Assembly: GCA_947626405.1 (NCBI GenBank)
Contig: CANQSE010000015.1
Location: forward strand, 1-15,659
DNA length: 15,659 nucleotides
Reading direction: 5' to 3'
DNA from: an uncultured Acetatifactor sp.
GTDB lineage: Bacteria > Bacillota > Clostridia > Lachnospirales > Lachnospiraceae
The position numbers and the translations under genes are program-made. This document shows positions 1 to 7,302 of this stretch, one piece after another. The notes beneath the pieces are model-generated. The model searched no databases and was not told the origin of the DNA. It worked only from the letters and a program-made list of their open reading frames with translations. Numbering within the stretch: position 1 is the stretch's first letter; the number at the start of each line of letters is the position of its first letter.

Positions 1-415
1 CCCATCCGCTGATTGTCATCTGCTTCATGCTAAAGTTGTATTTTGCCATTGCCCAGTCCTGATACTCATAAAGAGCCTCAGTATAAGCATCGGAAGCCTC
101 CTTGCGCTCGCCGTCGCCGGAGAACCAGTCGCGGATGATGATTTCCATTCCGCCAAGATCCGGAACGTTTCCGTCCTTATCCGTCAATACCTGATAAGGC
201 TCAACATCACCGCCGTCGGTTGATGCGTCGCCGCCGTCAGTTGAACCGCCATCGGTTGATGCGTTGCCACCGTCGGTTGAAGCATTGCCGCCGTCGGTGC
301 CAGGTGTGCTGGTGGGGGTAGTATCACCGTCGCCGCCACCGCAGCCTGCCAAGCCTACTGTCATGATAGTAGCCAGGGAGGCTGCCATCACTCTGCTCAA
401 CATTTTTCTTTTCAT
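1..415 (-). CDS. Extracellular solute-binding lipoprotein of a sugar ABC transporter (N-terminal part only)
   Basis: This is the first 138 codons of a gene that continues beyond the left edge of the window. The product starts MKRKMLSRVM, has a hydrophobic stretch and a lipobox V-G-L-A-G-C with the lipidated cysteine at residue 25, so it should be anchored to the outer face of the membrane. Residues 26-70 are a low-complexity Gly/Asp/Ser/Thr linker built from TDGGxAS repeats. Folded sequence begins near residue 72 and includes MEIIIRDWFSG, the sort of first beta strand seen in carbohydrate-binding proteins of the type 1 solute-binding family. The start at 415 is fixed by AGGAGG seven bases upstream. 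It follows a MalF/MalG-type permease pair by 90 bases, so it is inferred to be that pair's binding protein. Its ligand cannot be read from this fragment. Confidence 0.85.
   Translation of the reverse strand, partial: MKRKMLSRVMAASLATIMTVGLAGCGGGDGDTTPTSTPGTDGGNASTDGGNASTDGGSTDGGDASTDGGDVEPYQVLTDKDGNVPDLGGMEIIIRDWFSGDGERKEASDAYTEALYEYQDWAMAKYNFSMKQMTISGW
206..298 (-). repeat. In-frame 21-bp tandem repeat encoding the lipoprotein linker
   Basis: About four and a half copies of a 21-base unit encode TDGGNAS, TDGGNAS, TDGGS (two codons short), TDGGDAS and TDGG. The unit is a multiple of three, so copy number changes would lengthen or shorten the linker without breaking the frame. It sits directly between the lipid anchor and the folded domain of the binding protein. 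Confidence 0.8.
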
Positions 416-444
416 TTTTCATCCTCCTTAATATTTATATAAGT

Positions 445-491
445 CCCATCGCCGGGGCAAACTGCTTTTCCGGGCGTCCCGGTGCAATGGG
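445..491 (-). promoter_or_regulatory. Predicted branched RNA stem structure before the lipoprotein gene
   Basis: In the 90-base gap between permease and lipoprotein genes, the transcript can pair CCCAUUGC (484-491) with GCGAUGGG (445-452), giving an 8-bp outer stem with one G-U pair. Inside it CCGGG and CCCGG (470-482) form a 5-bp stem with a three-base loop, and GCA/UGC may form a short third arm. There is no run of U after it, so it does not look like an intrinsic terminator. It may protect or set off the lipoprotein mRNA. The pairing is seen in sequence; the role is inferred. Confidence 0.45.
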
Positions 492-505
492 ATTATATAC
501 GCGTT

Positions 506-1513
506 TTACATCTTGATGCCGGTGCTGCTTAAGCTCTCCACAAATCCCTTCTGCGCAAACAGATACAGAACCAGAAGCGGGACAATCACCATCAGAGTAC
601 CTGTGGAAAGTATACAGTTGCCGTAACCAATCGAAGCTCCTCCGGCGTTTTTCAGCGTATTTATAACATATGCGTTCAATTCGTCCACAAGAGTGGTAAG
701 CTTGCTCGCCAGGAGGGGCATATTACCCATAAAGAGCTTGGTGTAGAAATTATCGGTCCACTGCCACACAAAAGAAAACAGAAAGCACGATGTAATTATG
801 GGCTTTGCATCCGGCAGCATGATCCTTACAAACGTCCTCAATGTGCCGCAGCCGTCCACATAGGCGGCCTCCTCAAGATCCTTGGGGATATTGCGGAAAT
901 ACTGACGTATCATGTATATATAAAGCCCGTTCTTTAGTCCCATGCACCCCGCGCTCATCATATAATACGGAATCTGCGAGGTCTGCAGGTTTAAGTCTGT
1001 CCCTCGTATGGCCTTGATTATTCCAAAGATATCAAAGTGCCTGAAGTACAGATAGAGGGACGACGAAATCGTCTGGGGCGGAACCACAATCAACAGTATC
1101 ACGCATCCGAACCAGAACTTCTTGAGCGGGAAATTAAACCTTGCAAAACCGTATCCCACAAGGGTACACATTGCTATCTGCAAAAGAGCCACAAGGACGG
1201 AAGTCCGCAAAGTGTTCCACAGCGCCTGTCCGTAACCCATAAGCTCCGAAGCCAGCCTGTAATTGGCTGTGGTAAAGTTCTCCGGTATCGTTATTACGAT
1301 GGGGTTGTACAGGTCCTTTTCGGCCATGAAGCTCACGGCAATCTTTGTAAGCAGCGGCTGCAGGATCAGAAAGCACATTCCAAATAAAAGAAACACTCTC
1401 ACGATCTTGTATGCGGCGCTTGAAATTCTTTTCTTTAACAGATAGCCGCCCGACTTGCGGTTTCTCTCCCAGAAATCGCCTTGTAATTTCCTGACGTTTT
1501 TTTGTTTAGTCAT
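506..1513 (-). CDS. Carbohydrate ABC transporter permease, MalG/UgpE type (second pair)
   Basis: This is an inner-membrane permease subunit of 335 residues. About six hydrophobic segments are visible near residues 36-57, 104-125, 134-154, 186-204, 238-256 and 301-320. The ATPase-docking EAA loop is at residues 213-237 and reads EEAAYVDGCG followed by RIMLPDAKP, close to the family consensus. The protein ends in a short ESLSSTGIKM tail typical of MalG-like subunits. The start at 1513 is preceded by AAAGGGGG at a good distance and overlaps the stop of the upstream permease gene by eight bases, which suggests translational coupling and a heterodimer with that protein. There is no ATPase gene nearby. 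The N-terminal cytoplasmic tail of about 35 residues is basic and somewhat long. Family assignment is firm; the sugar is unknown. Confidence 0.93.
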   Translation of the reverse strand: MTKQKNVRKLQGDFWERNRKSGGYLLKKRISSAAYKIVRVFLLFGMCFLILQPLLTKIAVSFMAEKDLYNPIVITIPENFTTANYRLASELMGYGQALWNTLRTSVLVALLQIAMCTLVGYGFARFNFPLKKFWFGCVILLIVVPPQTISSSLYLYFRHFDIFGIIKAIRGTDLNLQTSQIPYYMMSAGCMGLKNGLYIYMIRQYFRNIPKDLEEAAYVDGCGTLRTFVRIMLPDAKPIITSCFLFSFVWQWTDNFYTKLFMGNMPLLASKLTTLVDELNAYVINTLKNAGGASIGYGNCILSTGTLMVIVPLLVLYLFAQKGFVESLSSTGIKM

Positions 1514-2417
1514 AGTAGTATACCCCCTTTGAGATAAGGAACGAGGTAACGCCTATAATCAAAATGACTACCAGGAAATACGTCCAGGCGATGGCTGAGG
1601 CGAACCCATAATCCATAAACAATATCATCTGGTCATTTATCTTCGTGATAATCTGGTTGTTGTTGCGCATGCAGTAGTCCACAATCGAATAAATCCAGTT
1701 TACCAGAAGCAGCGGACTCACCATGGGGAAGGTTATCTTCCAGAGGCTCTCCCATGATGTACATCCCTCGATGGAGGCCGCCTCATACATGCTCTCCGAG
1801 ATGGTCTGAAGTCCCGAGAGGAAAATTATAATCTGTATACCTGAGGAAATCGCCACATCGTATATGCCGTCAACTATGTCGAACACCTGCTGGAAAGCTC
1901 TGGTGCCGACGCCCGCAGTCCTCAGTATCTCCTGAATCGCAATGGAAATATTGGCGTTTGTGTTTGATTCTTCAACCATATCCATAACGCTCGATATTAA
2001 CTGGTTGTCGGTCTCAATTCCCAGCAGTACGCCGGAGGAGAGGATCACGGGCAGAAAGAACACCGCTCTTACAAGCGCCCTTCCCTTAAACTTCTGGTTC
2101 AGGATCAGTGCCACAAAGAAGCTGAAGACCATGACCGCCAGAGAGTTGTAAAACATCTGTGTAATCTCCTCTACGAGGAGCCTGTTGAAGTCCAGGTCAA
2201 CCGTGAAAGCCCTTATATAGTTTGTAAGCCCTAGAAAGTTATAATCATTTCCGCCCCCGGCCGGCCGGAAAATAACCTCGCAAAAGCTCATGTACAGGGA
2301 CCGAAACAGCGGCACCAGCATAAACATCAGGAAACCGATGATAAACGGTAAAATAAACAGGTAACCCGAGATGGCTTTCCTTTTCTGAAGACCCGCTAAC
2401 TTCTTATGTTTCTTCAT
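1506..2417 (-). CDS. Sugar ABC transporter permease, MalF/UgpA type (second pair)
   Basis: This permease subunit has 303 residues from the chosen start. It opens with a basic MKKHKKLAGLQKRK segment and a first membrane helix containing FILPFIIGFLMFMLVP, the usual start of MalF-like sugar permeases. The EAA loop is at residues 211-235, reading YEAASIEGCTSWESLWKITF and then PMVSP. The region between the third and fourth hydrophobic segments, residues about 135-190, carries a long polar stretch rich in D, E, N and S that is larger than in the other MalF-type permease of this window. I chose ATG at 2417 because AAAGGA lies eight bases upstream; the frame stays open to a TTG at 2447 and an ATG at 2441, both with weaker sites. 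The stop overlaps the next permease start by eight bases. Confidence 0.92.
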   Translation of the reverse strand: MKKHKKLAGLQKRKAISGYLFILPFIIGFLMFMLVPLFRSLYMSFCEVIFRPAGGGNDYNFLGLTNYIRAFTVDLDFNRLLVEEITQMFYNSLAVMVFSFFVALILNQKFKGRALVRAVFFLPVILSSGVLLGIETDNQLISSVMDMVEESNTNANISIAIQEILRTAGVGTRAFQQVFDIVDGIYDVAISSGIQIIIFLSGLQTISESMYEAASIEGCTSWESLWKITFPMVSPLLLVNWIYSIVDYCMRNNNQIITKINDQMILFMDYGFASAIAWTYFLVVILIIGVTSFLISKGVYYYD

Positions 2418-2455
2418 AATTATAATCCTTTCTATCCACATTTTCAACTGTTTTC

Positions 2456-5062
2456 TCAGCGGATTACTAAATAATCTCTGGCGGAAATTTCTTTTCCATC
2501 CGGCGTTTTCACCGTGTCATAGCTGTAATTTACATACACCGTCGTCCCGTCCGCGTATTTCGTGCACGAGAGCGTCGGCGAAATCTTCTCGTGGCTTACC
2601 ATCTGCTGGTTAAACACATGCCCGAGTTCGCTGTCATACCGTTTATAAATCTCAAGCATGCTGTCGTGGCAGGCGTCGTACTCAGAACCGAAATATTCGG
2701 TATAGAGCGTCTTCTGGAGCGTAAACGCGCTCTCGTCCATGAGCGTAAACGCTAGTCCCGCGCCGTACTCGGCAGAATTTAAAAGCACATCTTCCATGTT
2801 CTGTGTCAGGTTAAGAGGCTCGCCCGTATAATCCACAAAGCCGTGAATCGCCATCTGATAGATGGGAACATGCTCGTCGATTATGGTATAGTCCGAGCCG
2901 TAGAGATCCATTCCTGTCACAATATCGCTGTAGGCAACGGCGTAATTGTTTCCTGTGTTTATCATAATCTTTTTGCCGCTGTCCTTGATATTCTTAAGAT
3001 ATCCAACCTGGTTTGTCATCGCCTCCTGTCTGGTGACGGTGTCCTTGCGGTAGTAGTCCGCGTTAAGATCCTTTCCGATATCGGCGAAGGAAACGTTTGC
3101 ATTGTATTTTTCCGCCGCCTCAGCAAGGTTTTCAACCATGTCGTCTATCAGCGTACCCTTCAGCAGATAATGGGGCTCCTGGCCTTCCCTTGCCACAAAC
3201 GAAACTGTATTGTAGGGATAGATGACGGCAAGCTCCTTGCTGGCGAATCTCGCAGCGTCCGTATAGGGGAAGAAGCCGTCAAATATATTGCTGTCGTAAG
3301 CGTAATTTGTTATTCCGTCCAGGTAGAGGTCGATGCCGTTTTCGGCGGCATAGCTTGTAAGACTTTTCAGAGCCTTCTTTCCGCCAAGGCCTGATACAAG
3401 CTTCACGTGCTTTAAGATCTTCTGGCGCACGCCGCCGTTCATCCAGCCGGAAAGCTTCACGCTCATGTTGCCCATTCCCTCGGAAGTAAGCTGCTCAAGG
3501 ATCGCCTGAGCCTCCCCGTATGTCGTCATGGGCAGAGGACGCGACACCGGCACACCCATAAACTGCTCAACCTTGTCGATTGCGCCCACAATCTCAACCA
3601 CCACGGGAGTATGGCTGTCTTCGCTCTCCGCTAACAGTCCGCCGTACTCATCCTGCATATACTGCCTGTAAACCATCGCCATATCGATGTAGCTGTCTGA
3701 ATCTATAAAACGATAACTCAACTTAAGATTTTCGTCGGGAAGCGCCGGCTCATAAAGGTAAACCTGCGTATCGTTTCTGCTTCCCATCTCAAAAATCTCT
3801 CTGTGGAGCAGCGAATACTGAGCCGATACGGCGTTGTAGGAATTGTTCTTTCCGCTTATGTCGGCCGTAATGCCGGCATACGGTGCGCCGTCGTCAAGGA
3901 TGCAGATAAAGGAGCTGCCGTTTCTCGCTATTCCAAAGGCGTTAAAATAAGTCTCCGTCTCATGCACGACGGCATCTCTGTTCACACCCTGATCCCAGCC
4001 GTACATATTGGCGTAATACACGCTCTGCGATGTCTTTCCGTTGTTGAAGTTAATCAGTCCGCCGCCGCCCTCGGGAACCATCAGGTATCCCTCGTCCTGC
4101 GTTCCGCCGCAGCCGAAATAGGGAAGAACCGACAGCGAATACACGGGATACGAATCATAATATTCGATCTCGGACAGAGGAACCTCAACTGACATCTGCT
4201 CGCCGTTTAACCTGTATACTATGTTTAAGTTAAAGACAGTTCTTTTGACTCCTGCCGCTCCGTCGCTGACCGCCTTGTCCTCGAGAGACTCCTCATATGT
4301 ATATCCCGCAGATTCAAATATTGTCTGCAGCATACCCTTTACGTTGTCAGCAAGGTTCGGACGAAGCGTATATATTACTTCCGTCTCGAGCATAGGGTAC
4401 TGCGCCAGCAGCGCTTCCTTGTCGTCTTTCTTTCCAAGATTGTTGATATCGTACTTTTTATAGTAGTTGATCGCACGATTTCTGTCGCCCTGTTCAAGTT
4501 TATCCATCAGCTCGTTCATCCTGGCCTCGCTGATGACCTCGGGAATGGCGAAAACCTTCGCCACGTCACCTATGGAATAGTATACCTTGATAAACTCGCC
4601 CTGGTCGTCTGTTCCCTGCTCAATCTCATACGTACCGTTTTCAATACTATAGTCAAAATTATCGTAACGCACGTCATGACCCGTGCTGTTTGAATACGTG
4701 AGCACCAGCGTGGACTGCAGCCGGCCTTTTTCGGAACTTACGGCAATTGGGTCCTCCGCCGCGTCCGGCGGATTGGAATACCATACCGCGCCGCTTTTCT
4801 TATCCGTAACCGTAAACTGCGTGGTGGAGCCGTCCATCTCGAAGCGCATAAAATCGTTCTCCATGGTCAGCGGTCCGCCGTCCCCGACATACGAATGTAC
4901 TTCAATGATCTTTTCCTCCTCCTCGCCGCCGGTATAAAGCATTATTACGAGGAAACCCGCCGCGATGATAAGAAGGAAAATACCCGGCACTATAAGACCC
5001 TTCAATTTTTCAATTAACGCAGACTTCATCTCCGCTTTTCTGACTGCTTTGTCCTTTTTCAT
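2456..5062 (-). CDS. Large membrane-anchored DUF5696-like protein, possible glycan-active enzyme
   Basis: This 868-residue protein has a basic N-terminus and one membrane helix at about residues 22-43, followed by an acidic stretch, so most of it should lie outside the cell. Residues 60-480 look beta-rich, including GYLMVPEGGGGLINFNNGK at 325-343, which resembles the beta-sandwich part of some glycoside hydrolases. Residues about 485-800 alternate strands and helices (for example KLSGWMNGG, GIDLYLDGITNYAYDS, NVSFADIGKDLNADYYRK) in a way that suggests a TIM barrel. A small beta region ends the protein. From memory it matches the DUF5696 family, which is often found beside sugar ABC permeases in Firmicutes. 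Acidic residues such as D661, D665 and E777 are possible catalytic residues, but I cannot align them to a characterised family. AGGGAG precedes the ATG by about eight bases. A pure glycan-binding role is also possible. Confidence 0.7.
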   Translation of the reverse strand: MKKDKAVRKAEMKSALIEKLKGLIVPGIFLLIIAAGFLVIMLYTGGEEEEKIIEVHSYVGDGGPLTMENDFMRFEMDGSTTQFTVTDKKSGAVWYSNPPDAAEDPIAVSSEKGRLQSTLVLTYSNSTGHDVRYDNFDYSIENGTYEIEQGTDDQGEFIKVYYSIGDVAKVFAIPEVISEARMNELMDKLEQGDRNRAINYYKKYDINNLGKKDDKEALLAQYPMLETEVIYTLRPNLADNVKGMLQTIFESAGYTYEESLEDKAVSDGAAGVKRTVFNLNIVYRLNGEQMSVEVPLSEIEYYDSYPVYSLSVLPYFGCGGTQDEGYLMVPEGGGGLINFNNGKTSQSVYYANMYGWDQGVNRDAVVHETETYFNAFGIARNGSSFICILDDGAPYAGITADISGKNNSYNAVSAQYSLLHREIFEMGSRNDTQVYLYEPALPDENLKLSYRFIDSDSYIDMAMVYRQYMQDEYGGLLAESEDSHTPVVVEIVGAIDKVEQFMGVPVSRPLPMTTYGEAQAILEQLTSEGMGNMSVKLSGWMNGGVRQKILKHVKLVSGLGGKKALKSLTSYAAENGIDLYLDGITNYAYDSNIFDGFFPYTDAARFASKELAVIYPYNTVSFVAREGQEPHYLLKGTLIDDMVENLAEAAEKYNANVSFADIGKDLNADYYRKDTVTRQEAMTNQVGYLKNIKDSGKKIMINTGNNYAVAYSDIVTGMDLYGSDYTIIDEHVPIYQMAIHGFVDYTGEPLNLTQNMEDVLLNSAEYGAGLAFTLMDESAFTLQKTLYTEYFGSEYDACHDSMLEIYKRYDSELGHVFNQQMVSHEKISPTLSCTKYADGTTVYVNYSYDTVKTPDGKEISARDYLVIR

Positions 5063-5104
5063 TATGAATTCTCCCTACTCTTTATATCCGCCCGCTTTAT
5101 ACGG

Positions 5105-5761
5105 CTATATTCGGAACAGCATCTCTCTCACCAAGGAGATAAAGTACGCAACACCCTGACTGATCATACTGAAGAACAGGAGCAGGATAAATACAATAAC
5201 CAGCATTGCAAATGCAGTGAATACAATAAATAACAGGTTCTTAGACATCTTGTACTCATGTATCTGCGCCATTGCAACAACGATGAGGACTGCCGCCCAC
5301 AGCAGAGAAAATCCGCTCAGCACCGAATAGAACTCAGCCTCGTCCGCCGTCACTACATTGCTCAGTATTATAAGAGGGAACTGGATAAGGGGATACGGCA
5401 GCATCCCGTAACAGGTCGCCATATAAATCTGCGACAGCCTGCCTTTTCCGTCAAACAGTGTCGTCAGTCCCCAGTTTCCCAGGCACCAGATGGCAAGCAC
5501 AAACACAACGCTGCCAACCTGGAGAAGTATATTTACCTCGGGCCAGTACACCCTCAGGAACAGGAAGCCCGTAAACTGCAGCCTCATCAGCCTGGCTAAG
5601 AGCGTCAGGATAAGTATGGTGTTGGCCGCCGCAATTGAGCCGCGTTTCTCATGCGTCAGATCCCAGAAACCGTCCAACGGATGCGTCAGACAATAAAATG
5701 CGAACCTGAGCGATCTCTTATACTCTGCAAATTTTTGGTTCTTTTTCAATGAAGCTATCAT
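5105..5761 (-). CDS. Yip1-family integral membrane protein
   Basis: This 218-residue protein has five predicted membrane segments, at about residues 44-66, 76-97, 113-136, 146-168 and 174-200. The cytoplasmic N-terminus carries HPLDGFWDLTHEKRGS, and the loop after the second helix reads LFDGKGRLSQIYMATCYGMLPY, which matches the Yip1 domain pattern of a Gly-Lys-Gly loop followed by a YxxxPY helix. AQIHEYKMSKNLL before the last helix is also typical. The family's role in bacteria is poorly known. GGAGG lies six bases before ATG 5761, and the gene begins 16 bases after the NHL-protein stop. Its fixed place between two envelope proteins with large outer domains suggests a membrane scaffold or partner for them; that is inference. 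Confidence 0.82.
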   Translation of the reverse strand: MIASLKKNQKFAEYKRSLRFAFYCLTHPLDGFWDLTHEKRGSIAAANTILILTLLARLMRLQFTGFLFLRVYWPEVNILLQVGSVVFVLAIWCLGNWGLTTLFDGKGRLSQIYMATCYGMLPYPLIQFPLIILSNVVTADEAEFYSVLSGFSLLWAAVLIVVAMAQIHEYKMSKNLLFIVFTAFAMLVIVFILLLFFSMISQGVAYFISLVREMLFRI

Positions 5762-5777
5762 CTTCGGCCTCCGATCA

Positions 5778-7286
5778 TCACTGTTTCATAAAGATTTCCG
5801 CTTTTGCTATCTCCCATTTCACACGCTTTATCCTTCCTATAACCAAAGGCACTACAAGAAGAAGTACAATCACCGTAAATATAATTCCGATATGGTCTTC
5901 GACCCACTCTTTGCGGTACTCCTTGAAAGCCTTCGAGTAGTTGTCATCGTCGTACTTTAACTTAAAGTACTCCATGGCTTCCTCATATTTTTCCTGTCTG
6001 AGAAGCGCACGGCCGATTCCGATGTATGCGAGGTCATAGTTGTTGTTAAGGTCCATGACCTTCTGCCAGCTCGCTCCGGATTCCTCATAAAATCCGTCCT
6101 GGAACTGCTCGATAGCATCAAAGATAAGCTGCCCGTACTGCGTGGGGGTAAAGAGGGTAATGGCGTTGTCCAGGGAGTCAAGCACCAGCAGGTCGTGTCC
6201 CATATGGTCAATAGCCGCCGGACGTCTGAAATACCCGTTCATGTTGCCGGGACCGCCGAAGGCGTACAGCATGCGCCCCTGATCGTCATAGGCGAACACA
6301 CGCCCTCTTACCTTGTCGAGCAGGTAATATATATCATTTTCCATTGCCGTCACATCCGTGAAAAGAGACGGGCCGTTATATCCTCCGCCGTCGCCCCAGT
6401 AGAGGTCGCCGATAATTGAATACTCGCCGTTTCTCACCAGGATATCGCTTCCCATCAGGTTAAGTCTCTTGACCACGTCGGTACTGCCGTTGTCGATGTC
6501 CGTCTCGTTTGCCTGTGTGATCGTGGCGTAGATAAATCCCTCATAGTCCATGTAGAGGTTTTCATACTCCGTCGGAGTAAAGCTCGCCATGTTCTCACGC
6601 TGCGCCTTTGTCGCGAGACGCTTCCAGATATAATCCGTCCAGTCAAAGGTAACTGGCGTAGCGCCGACAAAACCGGAAAATACGCCGTCGTTTTCAAATT
6701 TGACAAGGCCCTTATTCACGTTCTTTGCCACGCAATACACACGCCCAGCCGTATCAACCGCTATCTTGCTGGGGAGGAAATCTATCTCCTGGTCAAACGT
6801 GGCGTCCGTAGGCTTGACAAACTCCATGATATAATTGCCGTCCATGTCAAGCTTCAGGACCCTGTTATTGTTCATATCCGCCACATACATAAAGCCGTCC
6901 GCCGTAACGCAGACATCCGTGGGCGAATTGAACGCCCCCCCGTTTGGATCTCCGGTAATACCGTCTATGGAGCGCACAAATCCAATGGAATCCACGTCCA
7001 TGCGCTTAAACTCCAGGATTCTGTTGTTGCCCGTGTCGCAGACATATATGTACTCACCGTACACAAACAGCCCCTCAGGCGCTCTCATATTGACCTCCAG
7101 CCCGAGATCCGCCGATGTGTAAACGCCCGTCGGCTCATAGGCATCCGGAGAATACTGAATGTCGCCCCAATAGTCATAGGTGTAGGTATAACCCGAGTCG
7201 GCGCGGGCCGTAATGGAAGTGCCCGACACTGCAAGCACACCTGCGGCCATCACACATGCCGTCATTCTCATCAATCTCTTTTTCAT
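5778..7286 (-). CDS. Secreted NHL-repeat beta-propeller with TPR segment and C-terminal membrane anchor
   Basis: The 502-residue product has a signal peptide with probable cleavage after ARA near residue 29. NHL-type blades follow: APEGLFVYGEYIYVCDTGNNRILEF, SPTDVCVTADGFMYVADMNNNRVLKL, a weaker LPSKIAVDTAGRVYCVAKN unit, further degenerate units, and RRPAAIDHMGHDLLVLDSLDN near 355-374. A helical TPR-like pair lies at about 390-445 (ALLRQEKYEEAMEYFKLK). One membrane helix at about 465-484 is followed by a basic 18-residue tail, so the propeller and TPR should face outside. I chose ATG 7286 because GAGG lies six bases upstream; the frame also has ATG 7298 with a weaker site. It lies between a permease gene and the Yip1 gene. 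Propellers of this kind bind proteins or ligands; its partner is not known. Confidence 0.85.
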   Translation of the reverse strand: MKKRLMRMTACVMAAGVLAVSGTSITARADSGYTYTYDYWGDIQYSPDAYEPTGVYTSADLGLEVNMRAPEGLFVYGEYIYVCDTGNNRILEFKRMDVDSIGFVRSIDGITGDPNGGAFNSPTDVCVTADGFMYVADMNNNRVLKLDMDGNYIMEFVKPTDATFDQEIDFLPSKIAVDTAGRVYCVAKNVNKGLVKFENDGVFSGFVGATPVTFDWTDYIWKRLATKAQRENMASFTPTEYENLYMDYEGFIYATITQANETDIDNGSTDVVKRLNLMGSDILVRNGEYSIIGDLYWGDGGGYNGPSLFTDVTAMENDIYYLLDKVRGRVFAYDDQGRMLYAFGGPGNMNGYFRRPAAIDHMGHDLLVLDSLDNAITLFTPTQYGQLIFDAIEQFQDGFYEESGASWQKVMDLNNNYDLAYIGIGRALLRQEKYEEAMEYFKLKYDDDNYSKAFKEYRKEWVEDHIGIIFTVIVLLLVVPLVIGRIKRVKWEIAKAEIFMKQ

Positions 7287-7302
7287 ACGCCACCTCATCC
7301 GC

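Noticed and set aside
470..491. Promoter just before the lipoprotein gene (TATAAT at about 493-498 on the minus strand)
   Set aside because: A -10-like TATAAT exists after the permease stop, but the sequence 17 bases upstream (GGCATC) bears little likeness to a -35 box, so an independent promoter is not supported.
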